The notes under the pieces are model-generated. The model made no database searches and was not told the DNA's origin. It was given only the letters and a program-made list of their open reading frames with translations. Of a DNA stretch of 64,000 bases, positions 32,850-45,698 are shown piece after piece (within the stretch, counting starts at the first letter, position 1; the number at the start of each line of letters is the position of its first letter). This DNA comes from Erythrophleum ivorense (Eukaryota; Streptophyta; Magnoliopsida; Fabales; Fabaceae): contig JAIUCV010000658.1 in assembly GCA_026724425.1 (NCBI GenBank), positions 186,001 to 250,000 on the forward strand, in the 5' to 3' direction. The position numbers were made by a program, and so were the translations under genes.

Positions 32850-35800
32850 ATATTTTTTTGATAAACAATGAGGTTGAAGTCAAAGACAAAAAAATGAAAA
32901 ACTAAGAAGAAACTCCACGGGGGGCACGGGGTTCCCCATGAGCATTAGCTAATAACAGGTCAGAAATAATAGAAGGGATACTGGGCCAAGTTTTGAGAAC
33001 TTCATCCTGTGACGCACCAATATGAACCCTCTGATCCTTCCTAAGCTCCAGCAGAATGCAGGGCAAAATTTGATTATCGGTGGTAGAGGACGAAATGGCA
33101 AAATTAATGAAATTTACCACACCTTTTGCATCAGATTCCCCATCCACTGGATGAACACCCATTTGTCAAGCCCAAGAGAGCCCCAATCTTTGATACCCCA
33201 TACCTCAGCAGTAGAGATCGAACGCTGCCCAAGGAAATAACTCTTTCCTCCTAGCCAAGCACCACTCAAATCCTGAAAACAGCCACACCCAGCCCTTCCG
33301 TTACGGAGGATAGCCATGGGATTAAAACTTCTCTGACGGTGCTCATCAAACAAGCTAGCGTTTCTCCACTTCCAGATGAGCCAAACGCTGAACCCCCAAG
33401 TCTCTGCCCACACACCGTTGTTGTTGTGACCAAGGTTCTTCGTGAGGTTGGAATCAACCCACTCCTCAAGAGAGCAACTGAAGAAACGATTACGCTCAGA
33501 AGATCTAACTAAGCACGACCAGATTGCATGAGCATGGCGGCAGTCCGTCAAAGCGTGCGGCCCATTTTGAACAACCCTCTGGCAGCACTCACAATAGGGC
33601 GAGGATTGGCTCCACTTATTCCTACGAGTTAGTCAATAGCTTGTCGCGGAGGATGAGCCATAAATGGCAAGGATCCGCTTGGGCCCTGTCCACTTCCACA
33701 CACTCCCAAGTCGACATGCAATGCTGCAACGGATTGCCAACAAGCAAGCTGTAGGTGCTCTTCACCGTAAAACACCCAGAATTGTCTTTGCTCTAGCTGC
33801 ATCTGCCAGAACCACGAACAGCATAGGGAGGAACAATAGCTAAGATTTTATTCATTGCATGAGTAAGAAGGTAGGGCGACAATCTCTCAAGATCCCAAAG
33901 GTTATCCTGAATCACCCATTCACAAACCTTGGAGCAGATCAATGACTTAGTAACCATGCCCTCAACCACGTCAAAAAGCCTCAACTTTGAGTCCACCCAA
34001 TTATCCATAAAAAACTGGATACCCTTACCATTACAAATCTGCCACGAAGTACCTTATTTAATAAGATCAGCCTGTTGACATATGGACTTCCAGAGATGAA
34101 AATCTCCATTCTTGTAAGTAAGAGCCTCTGGTTTGCTTTGACTCATACCATACTTGCTTTTATGGACTTTTTGGTACCGTAACTTAGGAGGGCTGCTAGG
34201 AAATTTCCAAGTTAATTTGGCTAAGCACGCTCTATTCATAAGGCCAATGTTACGAAATCCCAAGCCCCCTTGCCATTTAGGCTTGTGAAAAGGGTGAACC
34301 TTCCTTTAGTCATCAACTTGACGCCAAATAAAATTCCTCTGAAGATGATCCACTTGGTTGTAAATAGATACAGGTAATTTAGTAACTTGCATCGGATAAA
34401 TAGGAATGGTGCTTAACACCGACTTGGCCAAGATAATTCTACCAGCTAAGGACAAGCAATTAACTTTCCATCTTGTAAGATGTTGCTGCACCTTCTTAAG
34501 AATATAGTTGTAACAATATCTAGGACTACTCCCCCTACTCAAAGGAATGCTTAGCTATTAACCTAGATCGCAAAAGTTCTTAAACCCTAACAAAAAATAT
34601 AAAGCATTCCTTATCAAGGCCGGAACATTGAGAGAAAATAATAATAATAATAAAGGATTTGCTCTTATTAACTTTTTGATAAAAAGATTGCAAAAGAGAT
34701 CCAAGCATCAATTTATGCATTGAATCTGACCAGTGAAAGCCTATCCAAAAGGAGAAGACTGTCAACAAATATAAGGTGGGAGATTTTAAGACCATGTCGA
34801 TCCATGTGGAAAGCATCCAATTACCCCTCTCAACTTCATGACTAATTATGTGAGAAAGCTTATCTATACATAAGACAAAGACACATGGGAGATGGGGTCC
34901 CCTTACCTAATACCCTTAGACAAAGAGAAGAACTTAGTTTGGTCACCATTCCAAAGAACATTAAGAGAGGAGGAAGTGATACATTGTATAATAAGCCCAA
35001 CAAAACCCTCATTAAGACCCACCTCTTTAAGGATATTCTCAATAAAACTCTAGCGCAACTTGTCATATGCTTTTTCAAGATGGAATTTTAAAGTAAAGAA
35101 ACCCTTCTTGCCATTTTACCTTTTCACAGAGTGAACGATCTCCTAGCCTATAATGATATTATCTTGTATGCATTGTACATGGATGAAGCTAGCATGGAAA
35201 AAGGAAAAAAATCAACTCTAGGATAGGTTTCAAATGGTTAGTTAAAACTTTCATAAAAGATTTACAAGAGACATTGCACAAAGATATAGGACGGAATTAA
35301 GTAATGAACACTAGACATTTCATTTTAGGGATGAGAGTAATAAAGGTCTTGTTGTAGTCAATCAAAGAGATGTGTCTATTAAAGGCATCAGTAACAAGAG
35401 AGATCAAACTCAACCCAATAATATCCCATTGTGATTGGTAGAAAATAGGAGGAAACTCGGTGAGGTTAGGAGCCTTAAGAGCACCCATAGAGAAAATAAC
35501 GTTCTTAATCTCTTTAAAAGTAATTTGATTAGACAATATTTCCAAGCAATTATGGTCCAAAGAAGAGAAAGAAATCAGCATAGTAAAGAGCTTAGGACCG
35601 TCATGTTCTTCTTGAAATAAATTCAATAGTAACTGATTATATGATCACAAAAAGTCCTTGGGTCTTCAATCCAACCACCATCATTATCCTAATAAATACA
35701 ATTTTATTCCAATGTCTCTTGGCTGAAGTGGTGACATGGTAATATTTGGTATTGCAGTCCCCATATTTAACCTAGGTAGTTCTAGCCTTCTAAAACCAAA

Positions 35801-36361
35801 GCACTTCCTTATGAAATAACACCTCATCCAACTCTTTAGAAGAGACACTTTTAAATTACTAAGAAAAGAAGAATAAGGGAACAAAGCGGTACTTTGAATA
35901 CCCTTTAATTTAGCTAGGATGTGATTCTTCCTCTTCTTGATATAACCAAAGACTTCATGGTTCCACACATTTACCTCCTTTTTAAAAAGATCAAAGGATT
36001 CGTTGAGAGAAAGATTACCATAGCAAAGATTTCTAATGAAATGCTTGTAGTCATTATAAGTGTGCCAAGAGATTTCAAAATAGAAAGGGCAATTGCTATT
36101 ACTACTACAACCTATACCATAAAGATGAACAAGTAAGGGGTGATGATTAGAAAACTTAACTCAGGTTAAAGCAATCACGAAAAGTAGATAACCAAAAAGA
36201 GTTACCTAAAGCTTAGTCAATCCTCTTGGAGATTCTATCAAACCTTTGTAATTTAAGTCCCACTCATGTAAATCGAGAACCTTTAAAGCCAAGATTGATA
36301 AGCCTGTAAGCATTCGGTATATTAATGAATAAATTGTATTTAGAAACGTTAATGGGGGCTT
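32850..36361 (-). mobile_element. LINE (plant non-LTR element), RT, zinc-finger and RNase H part
   Basis: The 3' two thirds of a LINE read on the - strand. From high to low coordinates: end of the endonuclease and linker (36360-35700); the reverse transcriptase start near 35540-35300 (MGALKAPN, FPPIFYQSQWDII, TFITLIPK); RT core with KGIRQGD near 34900; a mutated catalytic box near 34765 (FVDSLLL where FADDLLLF is usual); the RT C-terminal thumb-like segment 34542-34306 (SLAGRIILAKSVLSTIP); a zf-RVT domain near 33600-33360 (DCRHAHAIW, then VWLIWKWRNASLF); and an RNase H remnant near 33230-33000 (STAEVWGIKD). Many stops and frameshifts. The A-rich tail side lies near 32850. Confidence 0.88.
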
Positions 36362-36366
36362 ATCTT
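36362..36366. repeat. Target-site duplication ATCTT, left
   Basis: Matches 46923-46927 exactly. It lies directly before the copia 5' LTR and belongs to the host LINE sequence. Confidence 0.8.
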
Positions 36367-37572
36367 TATTGGCCTAAGGTTGCAAGCCCAAGACTTTGAT
36401 GGTAACAAAACCAAATATTTAAGTAAAAACTCATTTAAATTCTCTGGTTAGTTGTGAATTTTATATGACTCAATATGTATTGTTTCGGCCTATGATATAG
36501 GTGTTTTTAGTCACTTGTCCAAATGAGCTAATGAACTAAACAACAAAATAATTAATGTATAAGTGACAAAGGAATTATGGCTTTTATGTAAACTAACGAT
36601 ATAACAGAAATGCTTTTTGTTGCAGTTGTCTCTGATTATTATGAGAAAATGAATTGTTTCTCTGACCCATGTTTTGAGCTTTGTGATAGCATTTATAATG
36701 AATTGACTAGCTAAGCTACATGGGAAGAGCTTCATTGTTAACAATAGTTGCAACATTGAAAGTATTTGAGCGTTAGAAACAAAATGAGAATGCTTTAGCC
36801 AAAAAAATGTTAAGCTTTAGGATTCTAATGGTTAAGAGATGTAAAAAGCATTATAAATACGAATGAATTCAAGTGCAAAGACAAAACAATTGTAAAGAAA
36901 AACAAAACAAAATGTAATCAAAATTCTTGTAAAACTGTTAAGCCTAATGTTTGGTACATTTGCTTATTAGAAGCATAAGTTTCTTGAGCATTGAAAGTTT
37001 CTCAAGAAAAGATAAAATTGTTATAGCAATTCTGTGTAAAATTCTAAGTGATATAATTGAGGGTTAGCTATATAAAACCCTAAAAGATTTATGGTGAGCG
37101 CAAAAGCTTATGTTGGTGGTGAGCATGAAGTAAAACCATTATCTTTGTAATCTTGTTGTCTTTTAGTGAAGAAAATCCTTTAAAAAGTGGATACTAGATG
37201 TATGCTAAGGAGTTGAACCAGGATAAATTTGTATGCTTTCTCTCAATCCTTTATATTGAGCCTGCCTCCTCCACCTTTGGAGGATAGTGATTTAAGTTGA
37301 CATTTTGCATAAGTGTTGATCTTATTCATTTCACTTTTATATTTGAATTTGCCACTTCATATTATTATTAACATCATTTAACTTTGGTGAAGATTGTTAA
37401 TTTACATATTACATTTTATTGAATTCATTATTCTTGTGTTAAACATTGTTTACATCTTTCATTTTCTAAACAATTTATTTTTGGAGGTCAATTGGTTTTT
37501 CATCTTAGTAAAAGCAAAAATTTTATTTTTTACATATTACACTTATTCAGTCCCTTTTAGGTGTATTTAGTA
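36367..37572 (+). repeat. 5' LTR of the Sirevirus-like element
   Basis: 1206 bp. It starts TATTGGCC (ancestral TG probably mutated to TA) and ends TTTAGTA. It aligns with the 3' LTR along its full length, e.g. AACCAAATATTTAAGTAAAA and GAGCCTGCCTCCTCCAC. The many differences are visibly transition-rich. Confidence 0.88.
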
Positions 37573-37574
37573 AT

Positions 37575-37586
37575 TTGTATTAGAGC
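37575..37586 (+). other. Primer-binding site
   Basis: TTGTATTAGAGC, two mismatches from the initiator-tRNA-Met type TGGTATCAGAGC. It starts two bases after the 5' LTR. Confidence 0.8.
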
Positions 37587-37645
37587 AGGTCTCTCTTGCA
37601 TGCCTAATAGCCTAAAGAAAAAGTCTATTATTTTTAGTGCAGAAA

Positions 37646-39170
37646 ATGACTGCCAACATGTTTAAAGATATATATTTCTAGGAAGGTTTCTTAACGGTTA
37701 GACCACCTTATTTCACAGGGAAGCATTTCTCACACTAGAAGGAAAGAATGAAGATATACATATGCTCAACTGATTACCTTGTGTGGGAAGTCATTAAGGA
37801 AGGATAAAAGATGCTAAAAAAGATAGACTTAACAACAAGAGCTATTGTTGACAAGCTCAGAAATGAGTGGACAGAGGATGACATCAAATTAGTATAGTGC
37901 AATTATCATGCTAGAAATATCTTGGTGTACGCCATCAACGAATCAGAATATGACAAAATCTCGAGTTATGAGATAACTAAAGAGATGTGGGAAAAGCTTA
38001 TAGTCACATACGAAAGAACGTCAAGGGTTAAAGAAAGCAATCTTAATGTGCTCGTGTATGAATATGAACTTTTTCGTGAAGATGTCGAAGAAATGTACAA
38101 CCAATTTGCTAAACTGGTTGGAGGTTTAAAGGCTCTTGATTGCAAGTATATAGATTATGAGCTTAATCCAAAAATTCTTAGAAGCTTGCCACAAAAGTGG
38201 CAATTTAAGGTAGATATCATTGAAAGTGAAAGTCTGCAAACCTTCTCATATGATGAGCTTAGAAGAATACTCATTGCTTATGAGAAAAATCATCTTAAAA
38301 GGCATGAGTTGGAATATAAAAGAAAGATAATGGCACTAAAAACTGCTATGTTGGAAGAACCTTCTGTTGAGGAAGATAAAGGAGAGCTAGATGATCAAGA
38401 CATAGCCTTTTTCTCTAAAAGGTTGAATAAATATGCAAAGAAGAAGAAGGATCTCTAGAAGACTAAAAGAAATACATAAAAAAGAAACCAGAAAAAGGAA
38501 GAACCAATGAAGACTACCATAACTTGTTTCAAATGTGAAAAAAATGGACATATGATATTATAATGTCCATATTTAAAGAAAAAAATCTATTAAAACACAC
38601 AACAAAAGAAAGCTATAGCTGCCTGGAGTGATGATAATGAGGGAGAGGAAGAACATGAAAAAGAGATGGCCAACATATGCTTTATGACATTTGAAGAAAA
38701 GGAGGTAACACACGAAAACCTTTTATCTTATGATGACTTGGATGAAATGTTTAATAAGTTACTTGTTGACTTTAAAAATTTATTTGCTAAATATGAAGAA
38801 CAACTTTAAATAAATTCTAAATTGGAAGAAAATGCTAAAAAATTTAACTGTAATTTAGAATTAGTCTTGAAAGAAAATAAATCCTTAAAGTAACAAGTTA
38901 TTGCTTTAATGAAAGATTTAGCTAATTTTGTAAAAGGTAAAGAAAATTTGAATATGCTTTTAGGACAACAAAAATGTATATTTGATAAATTTGGAATAGG
39001 ATATGATGGAAGAGAAATGTCAAGATGTATAAAAATTTCTTTGTTGAGGCAACATCCTCTACTTCATGTTTACATTGCAATAAAATTAGTCATGTATGTT
39101 ATAAATGTAAACATAAAAAAGAAAAACTTGTGTGGGTTCCTAAAAGGACTGTTATTTTAAACACTAATCA
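37646..39170 (+). pseudogene. Copia gag (UBN2/DUF4219-type) with two zinc knuckles, broken
   Basis: The capsid part begins MTANMFKDIYF and has the RPPYFTGK and RMKIYICSTDYLVWEVI segments of plant copia gag. The longest clean stretch (37922-38458, 178 aa) contains EMWEKLIVTYERTSRVK, LRSLPQKWQFK and DELRRILIAYEK. A first CX2CX4HX4C knuckle at 38524-38565 (CFKCEKNGH) has a TAA before its last Cys. A second at 39067-39108 (CLHCNKISHVCYKC) is intact in its metal ligands. Two knuckles are typical of Sirevirus gag. The stretch between is acidic and Lys-rich with coiled-coil character. At least ten stops interrupt the frame. Confidence 0.85.
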
Positions 39171-42100
39171 GAAAGGACCCAAAAAGGTTTAGGTACTTAA
39201 GAAATGTTGAAACTTTTTTATGTGTGGTTGAAAGAGAGAATCTTGAAATAGCAATGGTTTTTAGATAGTAGCTGATCCAGACATATAACTAGAAACCCAT
39301 TTCAATTTCTATCTTTCATTAGAAAAGATGGATGATATGTCACATTTGGTGATGGAGGAAAAGGTAAGATTATAGGTATAGGTATAATAGAACTTACTTA
39401 AAACTATTGCTTAGATAATGTTTGTCTTGTTGTTGGATTAAAGCATAATTTGCTTAGTATTAGTTAATTGTATGATAGAGGATATAGAGTAATTTTTGAT
39501 CCCACGCATTGCACAATTTATAATGAGGACAAAGCCTTATTTGCTGGTCAAATATTTGAGAACATATACATTCTAAGTTCTAATCATCTTCATTCAAAGA
39601 ATGTAACCTGTCTTTCCTCAATATATAATGATCCTTGGGTGTAGCATCAAAAGCTTGAGTATGCGAGCATGCATACTATATCCAAATTGTCTAAGTTGGA
39701 TCTTATAAAAGGTCTACCGAAGTTAGACTTCGAAAAGGATTATCTTTGTGATGTATGCCCAATGGGAAAATAAGCTAGATCCTTTTATAAATTGAAGGAA
39801 TTTGTCTCCTCCTTTTAGCCACTCTAATTATTACATATGAATTTTTTTGGCCCTATGCAAACTCAAAGCTTTGGTGGTAAAAGCTATGTCTCTATAATCA
39901 TTGATGGCTACTCTAAGTTTACATAGGCTCTTTTTCTTTCTCACAAGGATAAAGCATTTAAGAATTTTATTGTCTTATGCAAAATGTTTAGAGAGAGCAA
40001 GGGTATTTAATCTCAAGTATTCAGAGTAATCATGGTAGGAAATTCAAAAACAAATTGTTTAGGGATTTCTATGATTAGTGCTTTAGCGATAACTTTTTCG
40101 CTCCAAAAACTCCATAATAAAATGAAGCAATTGAAGGAAAAAATCACACTTATTATGATATGGCTAGAACCATGCTTATAAAAAATAATCTTCTCAAATA
40201 CTTTTAGATTGAAGCTATAAATAGTGCTTGTTATATTTTGAATCGTTGCCTTATAAGACCAATTTTTAAAAAGACTCTGTATAAATTGTGAAAAGGTAGA
40301 AAACTTGATGTTAGTTATTTTTATGTGTCTAGATGTAAATGTTTTATTCATAATAATGAAGAAGATAACCTGTAAAAGTTTGACATTAGAAGTGATGAAA
40401 GGAATTTTCTTAGGCCACTCAACAACTAGTAAATCATATATGGTTTATAATAAAAGAATTGTTTTTATTGAAAAATTTATGCATATCATTTTTTATGATA
40501 CTAATCTTTCTACAAGAAGAATATTGTATACAGATGAAAATGAGAATATTGTAGGAAGAAGTCAGTCACTTCAACAACTAAATCCTGGCTCGAAGGATGT
40601 AAAGAAAACTACACAAGTCCTTTATAGAAGTTAAAGCAAGCTTCATCCTCTAACTAACCAAGAGATTCAAAAGTGAAATAAAGAGCTGAATTCAAAAAAA
40701 TGTCTCATCAACAATATGGAGAAAGTAACAGAAGTGATTAGGATTATCAAAGTAGAGATGCTAGTGCAACAGTAAATAAACAAAGACCAAATCTATTGGA
40801 ATCTACACCGAGGGACATTAGGCTTCTAAGAGAGTGGAGACACTCCTCCACTTATCCACCTAGTTTATTATTAGAGATCCAAATGAAGGGATGCACATCA
40901 TATCATCTTTTAGAACTAACAGCAATAATGTTATGTTGCTATTTCAAATTGAGCCTAGAACTATAGATGAAACATTAGGGGATGAAAACTGAATAATTGC
41001 CATGAAGGAAGAATTACATCAATTTAAGAGAAATAAAGTATAAAGTTTGGTAGAGCAACCTGAAGGAATGTTTGTAGTAGGAACAAAATAGGTATTTCGT
41101 AACAAGCTAGATGAACAAGGTAACATAATTAGAAATAAGGCCAAATTAGTTGTCCAAGATTTCACTCAATAAGAAGGCATATACTTTGATGAAACTTATG
41201 CCTTGGTTGCTAGATTAGAATTTATTAGAATGTTACTTGCATATGCTTCCTACATGAATTTTAAGTTATATCAAATGGATGTTAAAAGTGTGTTTCTAAT
41301 TGAGTATATAATTGAAGAGGTGTATGTTAAGCAACCCCTTTGATTTGAAGATGAAAAATTACCCAACCATGTGTACAAGCTATCAAAGCCTCGTTATAAT
41401 TTAAAATAAGCTACAAGAGTTTAGTATGAACGGTTGAGCACTTCTTTTCTAAAAATTGGGTATTTTAAAGGAAAACTTGACACTACCCTTTTCATTAAGA
41501 AAAATGATAATGAATCCTTACTTGTACAAATCTATGAAAATGATATAATTTTTGGTAGTACTAATGTATGTGTAAAGAGTTTGTTGAACTAATGAAAGGA
41601 AAGTTCGAAATGAGTATGATGGGGGAGATAAACTTCTTTCTTGGACTACAAGTAAAACAGACAAATGAAGGAAGCTTTATCAGCTAGACAAAGTACACCA
41701 AAGAATTGATCAACAAGTATGGGTTCTAAAACTTAAAACCTATGGAGACTCTAATATATTCCTCCTCCACGTTGGACAAAGATGAGAGTGGTAAAAATTT
41801 TGATTAAAAAATATATCGAAGTATAATTGACTTATTATTATATTTAATGACTAGTAGACTTGACATCATATTTAGTGTATGCAAGCGTACAAGATTTCAA
41901 GCTAATCCTAAAGAATTCACTGCTGTTAAAAGAATATTTAGACATTTAGTGGGAACATAAAACTATAGTTTGTGGTATCCTAGAACTAATACTTTCAATT
42001 TAGTTAGGTATGTAGATGTAGACTTTGTTGGAGATAAATTAAATAGAAAAAGCACTAATGGCTATTGTCGTTTTATTGATAACTCATTAATGTCTTGGTA

Positions 42101-42486
42101 CATTAAGAAACAAAGCTCTGTGGCTTTCTCTACTACTAAAGTTGAATACATAGCAATTGGGAGTTGTTGCACTCAATTAATATGGATGAAGCATTAGCTT
42201 GAAGATTACTTTCTCAGTTTTAGCCATGTTCCTATATTCTGTGACAACACAAGTGTTATTTGCCTCACCAAGAATCATGTACATCACTCTTAAACTAAGC
42301 ATATTGAGGTAAAACACCATTTTATTCGAGATTATGTTGAACAAGAAAATGTGAAGGTAATGTATATCCAAACTGAAAACCAATTTGCAAACATATTTAT
42401 AAAACCTTTGCTGAAGAATAGATTTATGCATTTAAGAAATAAATTTGGTATGATTGATAAGATATTATGCTTATTTGTGAGTTGAT
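39170..42486 (+). pseudogene. Copia pol: protease, integrase, RT, RNase H (broken)
   Basis: Protease near 39255 (WFLDSS then SRHIT, with a stop at the conserved Gly). GAG-pre-integrase near 39640-39775 (HQKLEYASMHTISKLSKLDL, then LCDVCPMGK). Integrase from about 39835 (MNFFGPMQTQSFGGKSY) to the NSACYILNRCLIRP region near 40215. Reverse transcriptase near 41090-41560: NKLDEQGNIIRNKAKLV, LYQMDVKSVFLI and a damaged catalytic box, YENDIIFG where YVDDIIFG is usual. RNase H near 41960-42400 (STNGYCRFIDNSLMSW, VEYIAIGSCCTQLIW, HHFIRDYVE). Many stops and frameshifts; no enzyme could be made. Confidence 0.9.
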
Positions 42487-42929
42487 TAAAGTGGAGCGCA
42501 CTTGCTTTTCCACTATCTGCTATGTTGTTTTGTCACCTCCACTTTATCTTTATAACTTAATTTATCACTTGTCATTATTGAGTTATTATTTATTCAATGA
42601 AAATGAATATTTTGTTTTTTATTGGCATAATTTTTTTAGTGTTTATCCCTATGACGACATGTGTAAAGTGTTTTGTCTTTAGGAAATTGAATTGTTATAA
42701 CATTATTTGCCATGAGCATTGAGGTGTTTGTCATAGCATCAACGTGTTCTTAAAAAGGGGTGTGCCTAGTGGCTAATAATGATTTTGGACAAAAAAGTGA
42801 CAGTTACATTAAAGTTCCTTTTTCAAAAACTGCCTAAAAGTAGAAACAAAGTATCAATTACTTGACATTTCATCTTCAGAGATCTCAACGGTCGAAAAAG
42901 TTCATCCCTATTGAAGGCATTATAGACAT

Positions 42930-45430
42930 TGAGGAAAAAGACATGAAGAGAGATCTTACATTATAAAAACTTCAGCAAAAGAAAATAGAACAAAAAAGGA
43001 AGAAAGAAATAAAGAACATGATAGCCTAAGGTCAACAATAAAGAAAAAGAGGGTCTTCAAAGGAAGAATCTAAAACAATTGAGAAGTTTTTAAAGAAATC
43101 AAAGGGGATATCCATTCAGGAAACCCTAACAAAGAAAATAACTAGAGTAAAAGGGAAAGGAAAGAAGAAGATGGATGAAGCAGAAAATAGCCTTAAAGAT
43201 TACTCTTACCTTTTGCCTAAGTTCTATACGAAAGAACATCTAGACTAATATCTTATTGACTTTTAACATAGACCCATCATTACTAAAAGGTGTGTTAATT
43301 TCACTACATTAACTCAGTTAAATTGTTTACTAGAATTAGACTTTAAGTCCATGCACTAGACTCCACTGGTAACCATAAATGAACCAATTTATGAGGACTT
43401 GGCTTGAGAATTCTACTATAATATGGTTGTGATTAAAATGGGGAAGGCTTTAAGTTCTCTAGTGAATGAGAAATTAACTACTGTTAAGATTAGCACTTTA
43501 GAGAAAATTTTCAAGGTAATCTTCAATAAAAAACCTTAATATTACTTTGCTAGTTACTTTTAGCCTACCGAGATGAAGGCAACATATGTTGATGCTTATG
43601 ATATTGTTGTTGAGCAAAAAAAATTAGTTTTTGGAAAAAGAACAAATGCCTAAGCCCTAGTGTTTCCATATTGAGTTGCTACACATATTATTGGGTCCAT
43701 AATGTTTCCTCGGATCCACTCATTGGATGTGGTATCTAAGGGAGACATTTTTTGGGTATATAATCTAATGGCATAGTAGGGCATTGATGTTTACTATTGG
43801 ATGCTCAAATATATGGAGGAAATGGCAAGAAGTTCCTCTCACATAATGAGCCTCTTTTATAGGATGCTTTTCACTAGGATTTTCAAAAGGCAGATAGTAA
43901 ATTTTAAAGGTTACTTGTCTTAGGTGATCTCCAAAATGTATGACTCTATCACTTTACACTAGATGAAGTATACTCTTGTGGGCACAAAATGTATAAGGAA
44001 TCGTGATATTGAGGAGTACAAAATTGATCCTGAAGCCTTTTGGCTTAAATATAACTAAACCTTTAGCATTTAACAAGTTCCTTCCCTTATTTTTGAACAA
44101 ACTACGATGAAGACCATCAAGGCTTCCTCTTTTAAGAGTAAGGTGAAACCTGTGCCATCTAGAGTAAAGAAGTTATCTACCTTTAGCATTACTATTACAT
44201 CTTTACTTGGGAATGTTCCTAATTTTGCACCCCTTGATCCTTTATGTAATCTATCTCTTATGCATCCTCCCTCTCCTTCACCCAATGAAAATCTTCCTCC
44301 ACCTAATATGCACATCCTCCACCCAACTCTCCCAGTCAAATAAGTCCTCCACTTTTGCTTAGTCAAGCTAATCCTCCACCCAGCTCACCTAAGCGACCAA
44401 ATCCACCACCTTCACTTAGCCATGCCCATCCTCCATCCACCTCACTTAGTCAACTTGTTCCTCTACCATCTTCAACTAAACCAACTTTTCCCTCCTCTCG
44501 CCAAACTTGTCTTCCATCTTATTCACCTTCACATACATGTCCTCTATCTCTTTCTCCTTCTTACAAGAAAAGAAAAAATCTTACATCGATTCTCTCTTCA
44601 CTTTTGACAAAGACCTCCCTCTTCCACTAACCTTAATTCTTTTATTCTTGAAGAAAAAAAAATTCTTGACTTTCTTCTTCCATCCATCTCAGCCTCTCTA
44701 GTTTCTTTATCTCCTCCAACTCCTCAAAGTACACAATCCTTTACTCTTCCTCTTCTACTAACAGACACTCTTCCATTCACATTACATCTTACACTAGACT
44801 TTTTTCCCCCTCCTTCTCACCCTTTTGCCCTTGTTCCTTCACCTTCTGATCCTTCACTCATTCCCTACTCCTCCACTCCTCTTGTCTTTTCTTCCATCTT
44901 TTATCCTCCCTCTTCAATGCCCCCACCAATATTTACTCCTCCATTACTTGCACTTATTCCTCTTTCTTCACCTCATGTATATGAACATAGGTCTCCACCT
45001 CATTTTCCTCCTTCTCTATCTTCTCCAATCATTGCCCAGCCATTTAATGAAGAAGTCCTTTAGCTTTTTCGTGCTTTGAATAATAACATCCAATCTTTTT
45101 CCAATGATTTTGACTTGCTGGTGACAAATGTTGGCACCATCTAACACATACTTAGTAGTTAAGGAGTGATTTAACAACAATTAGATTTTGTTATCACCGA
45201 GCTACACGATATATAGCAAACTTTTGAGAATAGCTACAATGCATTCTTGTAGCACCTCTAAGACATTGACTCCATGCTTATACAGCTTATTGATTAGATG
45301 TGTTAAGCCTTTCGCCATCTTAGTTAGCAGTTTAAGGATGCCATTTAAATTTGAGAACATTTCTATAAGCTTGTGATAGTTGCCAATGATGGCCTTAAAT
45401 TTATTTCTGCATTGTACATTAATTTGTGGT
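42930..45430 (+). pseudogene. Env-like / plant-transposon-type third region of the element
   Basis: Located between pol and the 3' LTR, where Sireviruses of the SIRE type carry an extra envelope-like gene of unproven function. Visible parts: a Lys-rich N-terminus (about 42930-43190); a central domain near 43190-44060 with EFYYNMVV, GKALSSLVNEK and ISKMYDSIT-like text, resembling the Transposase_32 (PF20167) type often annotated in plant elements; then a Pro/Ser-rich low-complexity stretch (about 44250-45060; e.g. NPPPSSPKRPNPPPSLSHAH), and a poorly defined end near 45430. Stops are frequent. No signal peptide or membrane segment could be judged. Assignment is by position and composition plus weak motif similarity. 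Confidence 0.6.
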
Positions 45431-45499
45431 TTGCTGATGACTTTGTTTTTTTATTATCTACCTTACTATTTCTGCCTTCCACCTTTTTATTGTTGACAA

Positions 45500-45697
45500 C
45501 AAAGGGGAGATCAATATACAAAATGACTTATTTTGAATTTTGTGCTTAATGTTTGTTGTTTTTATGGCTGCTCTGTTAGTCCACTGAATCTTGTTTGTTT
45601 GTTCTTGTGCAAAGATTTAGGGGGAGCATAAAATGAACTTTTACATAAATCTTTAAAACTTTTGCATAGTGATTTTGTCATCATCAACAAGAGGAGA
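45500..45697 (+). other. Polypurine tracts upstream of the 3' LTR
   Basis: Three purine tracts: AAAGGGGAGA near 45501, GGGGGAGCATAAAA near 45620 and AAGAGGAGA at 45689-45697, the last directly before the 3' LTR. Repeated tracts of this kind are a Sirevirus trait. They would prime plus-strand synthesis. Confidence 0.7.
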
Positions 45698-45698
45698 T

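Noticed and set aside
33022..33754. Open frames on the + strand over the LINE
   Set aside because: Complement of the LINE zinc-finger and RNase H region, which reads on the - strand.
44355..45079. Several overlapping Pro/Leu-rich + strand frames
   Set aside because: They are different frames of the proline-rich part of the element's third region, not separate genes.
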